Below, one piece after another: positions 1 to 6,645 of a stretch of DNA of 35,292 bases (positions are counted from its first letter, which is position 1; every line of letters begins with the position of its first letter). A model generated the notes under the pieces. The model searched no databases. It saw only the letters and a list, made by a program, of their open reading frames with translations, and was not told where the DNA came from. Source of the DNA: an uncultured Clostridia bacterium (lineage in GTDB: Bacteria > Bacillota > Clostridia > TANB77 > CAG-508). Where the stretch lies: NCBI GenBank assembly GCA_947630065.1, contig CANRGE010000018.1, positions 1-35,292 on the forward strand. Reading direction: 5' to 3'. The translations under genes were made by a program, and so were the position numbers.

Positions 1-77
1 TACGCTTCTTTGAGACCTTGAATTTAGATAGCAAACTTTAAGATGTAGAGAAAAGGTCTCGCGAAGCGAGATTTGTT
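1..77 (+). repeat. Dispersed hairpin repeat, copy 1 (cut by window edge)
   Basis: This matches the 3' two thirds of the repeat seen whole at 4788-4955, 16591-16759 and 35055-35221. Only the last (long) hairpin is present: the arm with CGCTTC and GAGACC, a loop, then GGTCTCGCGAAGCG and the closing AGATTTGTT at 69-77. The left part lies outside the window. It sits 12 bp beyond the stop codon of the minus-strand M23 gene, so like the other copies it lies at a gene end. Confidence 0.9.
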
Positions 78-88
78 TTATATATTAA

Positions 89-697
89 TTATTTATTTTC
101 AAATAAGCTTAAAGGGTTAAGGTATTCATCATTTACACGAATACCTAGATGCAAATGTGTACCAGTTGTTGAACCATTAGTAGGTTTTCCTGTAGAATCT
201 TTATAAGTATTTCCTTCAACACCATACACATATTTAGGTCCAACATTTGCAATTTGTTCTCCTTTAAAAATAATATCACCAACTTTAACTATAAAATTAG
301 GTGAAACATGGCAATAAGTTATTTTCATTCCATCATCAGTAGTTAAAGTAATAGTAAAACCACCACCGCCTAAAAAATTAGCAAAAGTAATTTTCCCATC
401 ACAAATAGCATAAAGATTTGTACCTTCAGGTGCACCAATATCAATGCCTTTATGGTATGTTGAAGCACCAGCAGTAGGAGCTGTTCTTTTCCCAAATGGA
501 GAAGTTATTTTAGTATAACCAGGAATAGGCCATACATATTTAGAGTTAGCAATATCAATTGAGTTATAAACACCTAAGGAATTATCAAGAGAATAATCAC
601 AATAATAGATAGGAATAAAAAATATACTAATAAATATGATAATAATAAAAATAGAAACAAAACTTACATTTGAAAATTTAAAAAAGCTATTATTCAT
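89..697 (-). CDS. Membrane-anchored M23 (LytM-type) metallopeptidase
   Basis: A 202-residue protein with an uncleaved-looking N-terminal membrane segment (about residues 11-32) and an extracellular M23 endopeptidase domain (about 57-198). The zinc-site pattern is complete: H82 and D86 in YHKGIDIG, H130 in YCH, and the HLH motif at 181-183. M23 enzymes cut peptide cross-links in peptidoglycan, and related domains serve in cell separation and sporulation. The start is supported by GGAGG about 7 bases upstream. It follows the GtrA-like gene by 29 bp on the same strand, so the two probably form one transcript. No SH3b or LysM domain is visible, so the role (wall remodelling or a sporulation-specific duty) is open. 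Confidence 0.85.
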   Translation of the reverse strand: MNNSFFKFSNVSFVSIFIIIIFISIFFIPIYYCDYSLDNSLGVYNSIDIANSKYVWPIPGYTKITSPFGKRTAPTAGASTYHKGIDIGAPEGTNLYAICDGKITFANFLGGGGFTITLTTDDGMKITYCHVSPNFIVKVGDIIFKGEQIANVGPKYVYGVEGNTYKDSTGKPTNGSTTGTHLHLGIRVNDEYLNPLSLFENK

Positions 698-726
698 AGA
701 ACCTCCAATAAATAATAGCCCGATAA

Positions 727-1134
727 TTACTTTTTAAAAGCAAAAAATTTACTTATAAAATAATTTAAAATAATAATAATAATGCTTATAAGAATTTTAC
801 TAATAGTATATTCTATATTAGCTAGATTGCATAATATATAAAAACCTACTAATTCTACAATCATTGAAAAAGCTCTACCTAACGCAAATTTAGAAAACTC
901 AGATAAATTTTCTTTTAATCCTACTGTTTTAGTATGAAAAACAAAATGCTTATTAGTAAAATATGCAAAAATAACAGCAGCAATTATAGAAATAGCATTA
1001 GATAAATTTTCTTCTAAATGAAAAAAATGGACCAAAATAAATAATGTTACAAAACTAACTACGGTAGTTAAAACACCGAAAATAGTATATGTAATAACTT
1101 CTTTATTGCATAATTTTTTAATTAAAGATTTCAT
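727..1134 (-). CDS. GtrA-like family membrane protein
   Basis: A 135-residue protein with four hydrophobic segments and the GtrA/DPMS1-type N-terminus (a short basic lead, then YTIFGVLTTVVSF). The family moves or positions lipid-linked sugars in the membrane, for example undecaprenyl-phosphate-glucose in cell-surface glycosylation; the substrate here is unknown. I chose the ATG at 1134 because AGGGAG lies just upstream. The open frame continues further upstream, but that would run into the tmRNA promoter. No glycosyltransferase gene is adjacent, which is unusual for GtrA. It is the first gene of a probable two-gene unit with the M23 peptidase. Confidence 0.8.
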   Translation of the reverse strand: MKSLIKKLCNKEVITYTIFGVLTTVVSFVTLFILVHFFHLEENLSNAISIIAAVIFAYFTNKHFVFHTKTVGLKENLSEFSKFALGRAFSMIVELVGFYILCNLANIEYTISKILISIIIIILNYFISKFFAFKK

Positions 1135-1198
1135 AAATACTCCCTTATATAAAACTATATATGAGCAAATTATACGGTAATTAATTATTAAAGTCAAG

Positions 1199-1227
1199 TT
1201 GAAAATTAAAAAATAATATAGTATAAT
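1199..1227 (+). promoter_or_regulatory. Promoter of the tmRNA gene
   Basis: TTGAAA at 1199-1204, a 17-base spacer and a perfect TATAAT at 1222-1227. The mature tmRNA 5' end begins 12 bases after the -10 box, so the primary transcript would need little or no 5' trimming. Confidence 0.75.
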
Positions 1228-1238
1228 AAATATGTTAT

Positions 1239-1592
1239 GGGGATGTAAATGGTTTCGACAGCAATCTAGAAATACAAATAGCGAGTAGTGGAACTCGTTG
1301 GCCACTTTAAAAAACGAGAAATAAATATAAACGCTAGAAATAATAACGAAGTAGCATTAGCTGCCTAATTGCAGCTACGTTCTAATATAAAAACCTACGA
1401 TTATATTAGGGCGAATAATTAGTAGGAAACGAAACTATTTGTTGCTTCACAAATAGTGGGTATATAGAAGCTGGTAATAAATAAGTTTGTTTGTTAACGA
1501 ATTTGTTATAAGAAAAAAATAACAAACTGCACTCGGAGAAGTTTGTATGGAAGGGTTGTTGGACAGGAGTTCGACTCTCCTCATCTCCACCA
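1239..1592 (+). ncRNA. ssrA: Transfer-messenger RNA (tmRNA)
   Basis: The ends form the tRNA-like domain: GGGGATG at 1239-1245 pairs with CATCTCC at 1582-1588, and a CCA is encoded at the end. The T-arm (GGAGTTCGACTCTCC) and the conserved opening TAAATGGTTTCGACAG are present. The tag reading frame starts at GCT 1333 and ends with TAA at 1366-1368, giving ARNNNEVALAA. The hydrophobic ALAA end is the normal ClpXP/ClpAP degradation signal. A hairpin (AGCTGC/GCAGCT) spans the tag stop, as in other tmRNAs. The RNA rescues stalled ribosomes with SmpB, whose gene is not in the window. The resume codon is inferred from position, so the first tag residue is less certain than the rest. Confidence 0.97.
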
Positions 1593-1651
1593 TATTTTCA
1601 AAAAGGAAAAATTTTTATAAACGAATTTAAATTAAACAAGAACACAATTGC

Positions 1652-1685
1652 AATAAGGCTATCTTAATGATAGCCTTATTATATA
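1652..1685 (+). terminator. Hairpin downstream of tmRNA
   Basis: A perfect 12-bp stem, AATAAGGCTATC and its complement, with the loop TTAAT. The T-run after it is poor (ATATAATA), so termination is likely but perhaps not strong. It separates tmRNA from the next promoter. Confidence 0.7.
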
Positions 1686-1734
1686 ATAAAAAATAGACAT
1701 ATTATCCAAAAAACGACAAAATATCAAAAAAATG

Positions 1735-1763
1735 TTGAAAGTAAAGAAATTTAAGTATATAAT
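1735..1763 (+). promoter_or_regulatory. Promoter of the NifU-like/GGGtGRT operon
   Basis: TTGAAA at 1735-1740, a 17-base spacer and TATAAT at 1758-1763, about 60 bp before the start codon of the NifU-like gene. Confidence 0.7.
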
Positions 1764-1823
1764 AATAGAGCGATAAACAAAAGAATATAATATTGTAATA
1801 ACATATTGAAAGGAGAAATAAAA

Positions 1824-2516
1824 ATGATTTATTCAAAAGAATTAGAAGAAATGTGTCCAGTTGCAAAAGGAGTAGACCATGGACCAGCACCAATTCCAGA
1901 AGAAGGAAAATGGGTAAAAGCAACACAAATAAGCGATATATCAGGATTTACACATGGTATTGGATGGTGTGCACCACAACAAGGAGCATGCAAACTAACA
2001 TTAAATGTTAAAGAAGGTATTATACAAGAAGCATTAGTAGAAACAATAGGATGCTCAGGAATGACACATTCAGCAGCGATGGCTGGAGAAATATTAGTAG
2101 GAAAAACAATATTAGAAGCATTAAATACAGACTTAGTATGCGATGCTATAAATACAGCAATGAGAGAATTATTCTTACAAATAGTATATGGTAGAACACA
2201 ATCAGCATTTTCAGAAGGAGGATTAGCAGTAGGAGCAGGACTAGAAGACTTAGGAAAAGGACATACAAGTCAAGTAGGAACTATTTATTCAAGCAAATTA
2301 AAAGGACCAAGATATTTAAATTTAACAGAAGGATATATAGTAGAATTAGGATTAGATAAAGATAATCAAATTATAGGATATAAATATGTACATCTAGGAA
2401 AAATGATGGATAATATCAAAAAAGGAATTGAACCATTAGAAGCTATAGAAAAAGCAAGCGGAACATATGGTAGATTTGACGAAGCTGTTAAGAAAATAGA
2501 TCCAAGAAAAGAATAA
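1824..2516 (+). CDS. NifU/IscU-like iron-sulfur scaffold-type protein
   Basis: A 230-residue protein with an IscU/NifU-N-like core. The segment GCSGMTHSAAMAGEILVGKT (76-95) matches the conserved cysteine loop of IscU scaffolds, and further cysteines are C11, C49, C56 and C106. It is longer than IscU (about 130 residues), with an N-terminal extension and a C-terminal tail. ATG 1824 is preferred over the in-frame TTG at 1806, because the TTG overlaps the AAAGGAG ribosome site. It lies 39 bp before the GGGtGRT gene, and this pairing recurs in anaerobic Firmicutes to my knowledge. The inferred role is Fe-S or other metal-sulfur assembly with its partner; biochemistry is unknown to me. The promoter at 1735-1763 precedes it. 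Confidence 0.75.
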   Translation: MIYSKELEEMCPVAKGVDHGPAPIPEEGKWVKATQISDISGFTHGIGWCAPQQGACKLTLNVKEGIIQEALVETIGCSGMTHSAAMAGEILVGKTILEALNTDLVCDAINTAMRELFLQIVYGRTQSAFSEGGLAVGAGLEDLGKGHTSQVGTIYSSKLKGPRYLNLTEGYIVELGLDKDNQIIGYKYVHLGKMMDNIKKGIEPLEAIEKASGTYGRFDEAVKKIDPRKE

Positions 2517-2555
2517 AAAGCTATAATGGATAATAAAAATAAGGAGGAAAATTAA

Positions 2556-3557
2556 ATGGCAGTAACATTTGAAAGTTATGAAAGAAGAATAAACCAAATA
2601 AAACCAGTAATGGATAAGTATGGTATAAAAGATTTTGAAGATGCATTAAAAATATGCACAGATAAAGGATTTAATCCTTATGAAATAGTAAAAGGAATAC
2701 AACCAATTTGTTTTGAAAACGCAGCATGGGCATATACATTAGGAGCAGCTATAGCTATTAAAAAAGGTGCTACAAAAGCAGCAGATGCAGCAAAAGCAAT
2801 AGGAGAGGGACTACAAGCATTTTGTATCCCTGGTTCAGTTGCAGATGATAGAAAAGTTGGATTAGGACATGGAAACTTAGCATCAATGCTATTATCAGAA
2901 GAAACAAAATGTTTTGCATTCTTAGCAGGACACGAATCATTTGCAGCAGCAGAAGGAGCTATAGGAATAGCAAAATCAGCAAATAAAGTAAGAAAAGAAC
3001 CATTAAAAGTTATATTAAACGGACTTGGAAAAGATGCAGCACAAGTAATATCTAGAATAAATGGATTTACATATGTAAAAACAGAATTTGATTTCTTTAC
3101 TGGAAAAGTTAAAGTAGTAGAAGAAATACCATATTCAAACGGAGAAAGAGCAAAAGTAAGATGCTATGGAGCAAATGATGTAAGAGAAGGTGTTGCAATA
3201 ATGTGGTTAGAAGATGTAGATGTTTCAATAACAGGAAACTCTACAAACCCAACAAGATTCCAACATCCAGTAGCAGGAACATACAAAAAAGAAAGAATAG
3301 AAGAAGGAAAGAAATACTTCTCAGTAGCATCAGGAGGAGGAACAGGAAGAACATTACATCCAGATAATATGGCAGCAGGACCAGCATCATATGGTATGAC
3401 AGACACAATGGGAAGAATGCACTCAGATGCACAATTTGCAGGATCTTCATCAGTTCCAGCTCATGTTGAAATGATGGGATTAATAGGAATGGGTAACAAC
3501 CCAATGGTTGGTGCTTCTGTTGCAGTAGCAGTAGCAGTTGAAGAAGCTATGAAATAG
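2556..3557 (+). CDS. GGGtGRT family protein
   Basis: A 333-residue protein carrying the signature GGGTGRT at about residues 260-266, which names this family of otherwise uncharacterised proteins. The length is typical of the family. Small-residue-rich stretches near the C-terminus (MGLIGMGNNPMVGASVAVA) suggest a compact nucleotide- or cofactor-binding fold rather than a membrane segment. AAGGAGG stands 9 bases before the ATG. It is cotranscribed with the NifU-like gene, and a strong terminator follows at 3640-3681. The function is unknown; the neighbour suggests iron-sulfur chemistry. Confidence 0.85.
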   Translation: MAVTFESYERRINQIKPVMDKYGIKDFEDALKICTDKGFNPYEIVKGIQPICFENAAWAYTLGAAIAIKKGATKAADAAKAIGEGLQAFCIPGSVADDRKVGLGHGNLASMLLSEETKCFAFLAGHESFAAAEGAIGIAKSANKVRKEPLKVILNGLGKDAAQVISRINGFTYVKTEFDFFTGKVKVVEEIPYSNGERAKVRCYGANDVREGVAIMWLEDVDVSITGNSTNPTRFQHPVAGTYKKERIEEGKKYFSVASGGGTGRTLHPDNMAAGPASYGMTDTMGRMHSDAQFAGSSSVPAHVEMMGLIGMGNNPMVGASVAVAVAVEEAMK

Positions 3558-3639
3558 AGTGTTACAAAGAGTTTTATAATATTATAGATTGATAAGAGAT
3601 TGATAAAAAATTGTCAACTGTCAACGATTTGTCAACCAA

Positions 3640-3681
3640 AAATAAATTGTCAACATTTTAGTGGACAATTTATTTTTTTAA
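3640..3681. terminator. Bidirectional terminator between convergent genes
   Basis: A 12-bp perfect stem (AAATAAATTGTC at 3640-3651 with GACAATTTATTT at 3664-3675), followed by T residues on the plus strand and preceded by A residues that give T on the minus strand. It ends the GGGtGRT operon and overlaps the end of the minus-strand gene at 3670. Confidence 0.85.
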
Positions 3682-4137
3682 TAATTTTATTAAATTTGAT
3701 TTTATTCTTTCTATATTTCTTATATATTCAAAACATTCACAATTAGAATTATGACAATACTCCCATGTATCTTGAAAATAAATTTTTCCAGCATAACTTT
3801 TATAGCAAAAATCTTTTAATTTATAATATGCTTTTATTGAATTATTACATTTTTGGATAGCAAGTAAAATAGAAAATTTATTATTTTCATCATATTCTAA
3901 AGTATTATCCTTTGAAATATAAATTTCGTTTTCAAACTTTTTAATTTTTTCATTATATTTTTGTGAGAAGCCAAAAGATAGTTCTTGTTGTTCAAAAGTT
4001 CTATGAAATTTTGGATTATTAGATTGTTTTTGTTTATTTATTGCATCTTTATATCCTATTTCCATATGTTCACGAACAGTTAAACCGTCATCTAATATTG
4101 TATTTAAATATTCATCAGAAAAATTATTATTTAACAT
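3670..4137 (-). CDS. Hypothetical cytoplasmic protein
   Basis: I do not recognise this 155-residue protein. It is rich in Asn, Lys and Tyr, has no signal peptide or membrane segment, and has a cysteine-bearing C-terminal part (two motifs: DFCYK and YCHNSNCECF). The latter could bind a metal but is not a standard zinc ribbon. ATG 4137 has AGGAG 8 bases upstream; the open frame extends to 4209, but no ribosome site supports that. It is transcribed alone and ends in a terminator shared with the GGGtGRT operon. It may be lineage-specific. Confidence 0.55.
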   Translation of the reverse strand: MLNNNFSDEYLNTILDDGLTVREHMEIGYKDAINKQKQSNNPKFHRTFEQQELSFGFSQKYNEKIKKFENEIYISKDNTLEYDENNKFSILLAIQKCNNSIKAYYKLKDFCYKSYAGKIYFQDTWEYCHNSNCECFEYIRNIERIKSNLIKLLKK

Positions 4138-4280
4138 TAAATATTCTCCTACTTTATTGCTTAATTTTTTTATATAAAAAATAATATTATAAAAGTTTAG
4201 AAAAGTCAAACTTTTGCTGGCTTTGTAGTATAAAAGTTTTTAAATCCAAAACTAAAAAATGACTTATTGAAGCAGAATTA

Positions 4281-4346
4281 CATAATATTGAAATATTATG
4301 TAAAATATGATATAATACCTACGGTTTAGATAAAACCGTAGGTATT
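4281..4346 (+). promoter_or_regulatory. Promoter with palindromic operator and 5' stem-loop
   Basis: TTGAAA at 4288-4293 and TATAAT at 4311-4316 with 17-bp spacing. The -35 box lies inside a palindrome (CATAATATT-GA-AATATTATG, 4281-4300), an arrangement typical of a repressor operator. Starting within the -10 box is a perfect 14-bp inverted repeat (4314-4327 with 4333-4346, loop AGATA), which would place a stable stem-loop at or near the very 5' end of the mRNA for the gene at 4386. Roles as mRNA-stabilising cap or second operator are inferred. Confidence 0.7.
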
Positions 4347-4385
4347 AAGTTTTAATAAGATGCTATGTGAAAAGGAGGAAACTTT

Positions 4386-4763
4386 ATGAGAAGAAACAAA
4401 GACGTATATGTAGAACAAACTCCAACTGCTAAAAAGTTAGAAGAAACATTACACAAACGGGATGAAAACCGAAAGAAGGTAAGAGAAGCTGCACAGACAA
4501 TAGTGAACGGCATGATAGAAAACTTTGCTGACCCTTATGATGACATTGATGTAGAATGCTATTGTGAAAAAGATGTTATATTAGTAAGAGCAATATCTAA
4601 TGAATTCAAAGAGGGAGCAAGAGTGCAAAGGACAGAAGAACTGCAAAATCCTAGATATGTACTAAAAAAAGTCAAAGACTTAATAATACAGGATGGAAGT
4701 TTAGATAAGGATTTATACTATGAAGAAACAAACAGAGGCGGCATCAAATTAAAACTTAAATAA
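4386..4763 (+). CDS. Hypothetical small protein
   Basis: I do not recognise this 125-residue, highly charged protein. Residues 1-45 look like a basic helix (KKLEETLHKRDENRKKVREA), followed by an acidic stretch with two cysteines (DVECYCEKD), and a Lys-ending tail. No membrane segment is visible. AAAGGAGG stands just before the ATG. It has its own promoter with an operator-like palindrome and is closed by a compact terminator, so it is an independently regulated single gene. A copy of the dispersed repeat follows directly. Confidence 0.6.
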   Translation: MRRNKDVYVEQTPTAKKLEETLHKRDENRKKVREAAQTIVNGMIENFADPYDDIDVECYCEKDVILVRAISNEFKEGARVQRTEELQNPRYVLKKVKDLIIQDGSLDKDLYYEETNRGGIKLKLK

Positions 4764-4788
4764 AAAAGCACCTTAATGGTGCTTTTTT
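4762..4788 (+). terminator. Rho-independent terminator
   Basis: GCACC-TTAAT-GGTGC flanked by A6 and T6, directly after the stop codon of the 4386 gene. Confidence 0.92.
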
Positions 4789-4955
4789 ATATAATAGGAA
4801 AGTTCTACTTTCCTATTATATAAAAAAATAACATTGCACAGAAAATTTACTTTGTAAATTTTCGCGTCAACAAATCTTTACGCTTCTTTGAGACCTTGAA
4901 TTTAGATAGCAAACTTTAAGATGTAGAGAAAAGGTCTCGCGAAGCGAGATTTGTT
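4788..4955. repeat. Dispersed three-hairpin repeat, copy 2
   Basis: A complete copy of about 168 bp. Hairpin 1: perfect 16-bp arms 4788-4803 and 4807-4822, loop TCT. Hairpin 2: AAAATTTAC-TTT-GTAAATTTT at 4842-4862. Hairpin 3: a long imperfect stem 4869-4955 closed by AACAAATCT/AGATTTGTT, with CGCTTC pairing GAAGCG and GAGACCTT pairing AAGGTCTC. The copies at 16591 and 35055 are nearly identical. It has no coding capacity. It behaves like a miniature mobile or structural repeat lying just after gene terminators. Confidence 0.9.
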
Positions 4956-5003
4956 CTTTAAGTTTTAATTTGATATTACAGAAAAAATTTTAATAATAAA
5001 AAA

Positions 5004-5017
5004 CGAACATTTTTTCG
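5004..5017. promoter_or_regulatory. LexA-box-like sequence
   Basis: CGAACATTTTTTCG matches 9 of the 10 fixed positions of the Firmicute LexA/DinR consensus (CGAAC-N4-GTTCG), lying 10 bp upstream of the -35 box of the next gene. This could be chance in A+T-rich DNA. Confidence 0.25.
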
Positions 5018-5026
5018 AAAAAACTA

Positions 5027-5055
5027 TTGACAAGAAATTAAATAATATATATAAT
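5027..5055 (+). promoter_or_regulatory. Promoter of the YgjP-like gene
   Basis: Consensus TTGACA at 5027-5032, 17-base spacer, TATAAT at 5050-5055. Confidence 0.85.
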
Positions 5056-5107
5056 AAAACAAACAAAAGTTTTAGAAACAAAATTTCATATCAAGGAGGA
5101 ACAATCG

Positions 5108-5785
5108 ATGAGTTTATTAAGAAATAGAAGCAATTTAATAGTATATACAATAAATAAAAATATAAAAAATAATTTAAACATATCAGTAGAAAATGGGGAA
5201 GTAGTAGTAACAGCTCCTTGGTATTTATCAAAAGAACAAATAACTAATATAGTAGAAGAAAAAAGAAGATGGATATTAGAAAAAATAAAAGAATATGAAG
5301 AAGTAAAAAAATATGAAAATTGCGAAATAGTAAAAATATTAGGAAAAGAATATATAGTAAAATTAAACTACAAAAATATAAAAACATTAGAAGTAAATTT
5401 AGAAGAAGAAATAGTAAAAATAAATTTACCAAATAAATATAAAAAAGCAGACAAAAAAGAAATATCAAAATTATTAATAGAAAAAATGTACTATACAATT
5501 GCAGAAAAAGAAATAGAAGCAATTATGGAGAAAACAAGAAAATTATTAGGTTTTGCACCAGAAGATTATAAAATACAAATAATAGAAGGTCAAATAGCAA
5601 AATGTACAGAAGATAAAGTAATTGTAATAAGTCCAGACATAGTAAAATTCACAAGAGAAGAAATAGAATATATAATATTACATGAATTTTGTCATTTAAA
5701 ATATAAGAACCATACAAGAAAATTTTATGAATTACTAAAAAAATATGAACCTAATTATGAAAAATTCAACTTTATAAAAATATAG
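5108..5785 (+). CDS. YgjP/DUF45-type metal-dependent hydrolase (M48-like)
   Basis: A 225-residue protein with the family's C-terminal zinc site: HEFCH (192-196, an HExxH) followed by the downstream HTRKFY (from 202), and an N-terminal beta-rich half containing an RRWI segment at about 57-60. The length and order fit the YgjP/WrpA-like family, related to SprT-type proteases; the substrate is not established. It is predicted cytoplasmic, without signal or membrane segments. AAGGAGG lies 8 bases before the ATG, and a consensus sigma-A promoter and a LexA-like box lie upstream. It is a single-gene unit. Confidence 0.8.
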   Translation: MSLLRNRSNLIVYTINKNIKNNLNISVENGEVVVTAPWYLSKEQITNIVEEKRRWILEKIKEYEEVKKYENCEIVKILGKEYIVKLNYKNIKTLEVNLEEEIVKINLPNKYKKADKKEISKLLIEKMYYTIAEKEIEAIMEKTRKLLGFAPEDYKIQIIEGQIAKCTEDKVIVISPDIVKFTREEIEYIILHEFCHLKYKNHTRKFYELLKKYEPNYEKFNFIKI

Positions 5786-5787
5786 CA

Positions 5788-5818
5788 AATCCCCAGAAAA
5801 AATTGCTTTCTGGGGATT
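5788..5818. terminator. Hairpin between convergent genes
   Basis: A 12-bp perfect stem (AATCCCCAGAAA and complement, loop AAATTGC) between the YgjP-like gene and the minus-strand gene at 5827. A clear T-run is absent on the plus strand, so its strength as a terminator is uncertain. Confidence 0.6.
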
Positions 5819-5826
5819 CGGAAGGA

Positions 5827-6102
5827 CTACTGTAAACTAACTGCAGTAATCATTGAAGCCTCAAGGTATGATGCATCGTTCGCATTATTATAATTAGCAG
5901 GTGTTAAGCTAATGTTCTCCTTCTTAAAACCTAATTTTACAAGCATATTTCTTAAGACAGAAAGTTTGCAATACCGGTTAAAAGAGAACTTTGCAGGAAG
6001 AGTGTTCCCATTAGCTGCCGCGATGCGCTGAAGCTCAGCTGCTACATCAAGCTCCTCGATTGAATCTAGTGTTAATGAGTTACCAAAGATTTGTACAGAC
6101 AT
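5827..6102 (-). CDS. Hypothetical 91-residue protein of foreign codon use
   Basis: I do not recognise the family. The protein is mostly helical in appearance, with an acidic early segment (DSIEELDVAAELQRIAAANG), and no signal or membrane segment. TAAGGAGG is 9 bases before the ATG, so it is probably expressed. Codon use differs clearly from its neighbours: CGC for Arg, GCG and GCT for Ala, and a much higher G+C content. The genes at 15792 and 17643 share this signature, which indicates recent transfer from a less A+T-rich donor. It lies immediately upstream of the tRNA operon, a common insertion place. Confidence 0.65.
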   Translation of the reverse strand: MSVQIFGNSLTLDSIEELDVAAELQRIAAANGNTLPAKFSFNRYCKLSVLRNMLVKLGFKKENISLTPANYNNANDASYLEASMITAVSLQ

Positions 6103-6196
6103 AAGCTTGTCCTCCTTAAAATATAATATTTTATAATTAAATTATACCATAATATTAAATATTTATCAAGAAATGAAAAAAATATTAGAAATACAC

Positions 6197-6225
6197 TTGA
6201 CATATACTTTAAAATTTAGTATACT
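6197..6225 (+). promoter_or_regulatory. tRNA operon promoter
   Basis: TTGACA at 6197-6202, 17-base spacer, TATACT at 6220-6225, 21 bp before tRNA-Val. It is the only good promoter seen for all the tRNA genes that follow, including the tRNA-Phe inside the integrated element. Confidence 0.85.
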
Positions 6226-6246
6226 AGATTTCGTCGAAAAGAACAA

Positions 6247-6322
6247 GGTCGCATAGCTCAGCTGGGAGAGCATCTGCCTTACAAGCAGGGGGTCATAGGT
6301 TCGAGCCCTATTGCGACCACCA
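6247..6322 (+). tRNA. tRNA-Val (TAC)
   Basis: Acceptor arms GGTCGCA and TGCGACC pair fully. The anticodon loop CTTACAA gives TAC. The T-arm reads AGGTTCGAGCCCT, and CCA is encoded. It is the first gene of the operon. Confidence 0.97.
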
Positions 6323-6330
6323 TTTTTTAC

Positions 6331-6407
6331 GGCCTGGTAGTTCAGTTGGTTAGAACGCTAGCCTGTCACGCTAGAGGTCGACGGTTCGAGCCCGTTCCAG
6401 GTCGCCA
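6331..6407 (+). tRNA. tRNA-Asp (GTC)
   Basis: Acceptor GGCCTGG pairs with CCAGGTC (one G-T pair). The anticodon loop CTGTCAC gives GTC. The discriminator is G and CCA is encoded. It lies 8 bp after tRNA-Val. Confidence 0.97.
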
Positions 6408-6420
6408 TTTTTTTATATAT

Positions 6421-6460
6421 GCCTCGATAGCTCAGTTGGTAGAGCAAGGGACTGAAAATC
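6421..6460 (+). pseudogene. 5' half of host tRNA-Phe, split by element insertion
   Basis: GCCTCGA acceptor arm, D-arm TAGCTCAGTTGGTAGAGCA, anticodon stem AGGGA and loop CTGAAAA, ending two bases into the 3' anticodon stem. The sequence then switches to the element. The missing 3' half is found 8.9 kb away at 15377-15419: TCCCT and TCGAGGC there complete the anticodon and acceptor stems exactly. The last ten bases, ACTGAAAATC (6451-6460), are the direct repeat shared with the right end. Confidence 0.95.
6451..6460. other. attL core
   Basis: ACTGAAAATC, identical to 15377-15386. The flanking bases differ on both sides between the ends (G..A on the left, A..C on the right), which fixes the repeat at ten bases. 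A third copy occurs inside the element-borne tRNA-Phe at 6507-6516. Confidence 0.85.
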
Positions 6461-6476
6461 AACCGTTCATTTATAT

Positions 6477-6552
6477 GGCTTCATAGCTCAGTTGGTAGAG
6501 CAGGAGACTGAAAATCTCTGTGTCACTGGTTCAATTCCAGTTGAAGCCACCA
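6477..6552 (+). tRNA. Complete tRNA-Phe (GAA) carried by the element
   Basis: Acceptor GGCTTCA pairs with TGAAGCC, anticodon stem GGAGA pairs with TCTC plus a terminal mismatch, loop CTGAAAA gives GAA, T-arm CTGGTTCAATTCCAG, and CCA is encoded. It lies 16 bp inside the attL core. It is not a reconstruction of the split host gene: the acceptor stem differs at several paired positions with matching changes on both arms, and T- and anticodon-stem bases also differ. No promoter lies in the 16 bp before it, so it should be transcribed from the host tRNA promoter at 6197. It probably compensates for the destroyed host copy. Confidence 0.93.
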
Positions 6553-6591
6553 AACAACTTTACGAACAGAAAATTTATAAAATTTTCAAAA

Positions 6592-6614
6592 GTTCTAAAA
6601 AAAGTTCTAAAAAA
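6592..6614. repeat. Left-end tandem repeat, possible integrase arm sites
   Basis: Two tandem GTTCTAAAAAA units (one with an additional A). The same tandem pair occurs near the right end at 15216-15237. Paired repeats near both ends are where Tn916-type integrases bind through their N-terminal domain; that role here is inferred. Confidence 0.6.
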
Positions 6615-6645
6615 TATTTGTCTATGCACAGACAGATATTTTTTT
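6608..6645 (-). terminator. Integrase terminator overlapping its stop codon
   Basis: A near-perfect stem (AGACAGATAT with ATATTTGTCT, one G-T pair, loop of six bases) followed on the minus strand by six T. The int stop codon at 6622-6624 lies inside the hairpin. Confidence 0.8.

Noticed and set aside
1135..1305. N-terminal extension of the GtrA-like gene up to 1305
   Set aside because: It would cross the tmRNA promoter and the 5' part of tmRNA and has no ribosome site; ATG 1134 has one.
3164..3504. Antisense open frames inside the GGGtGRT gene, and similar frames opposite pheS, pheT, the rubrerythrin, AMP-ligase and surface-protein genes
   Set aside because: They lie opposite well-supported genes, have low-complexity Leu/Phe/Ser composition and lack ribosome sites.
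3670..4763. Toxin-antitoxin pair formed by the 3670 and 4386 genes
   Set aside because: They are divergent, 248 bp apart, separately controlled, and neither resembles a known toxin or antitoxin.
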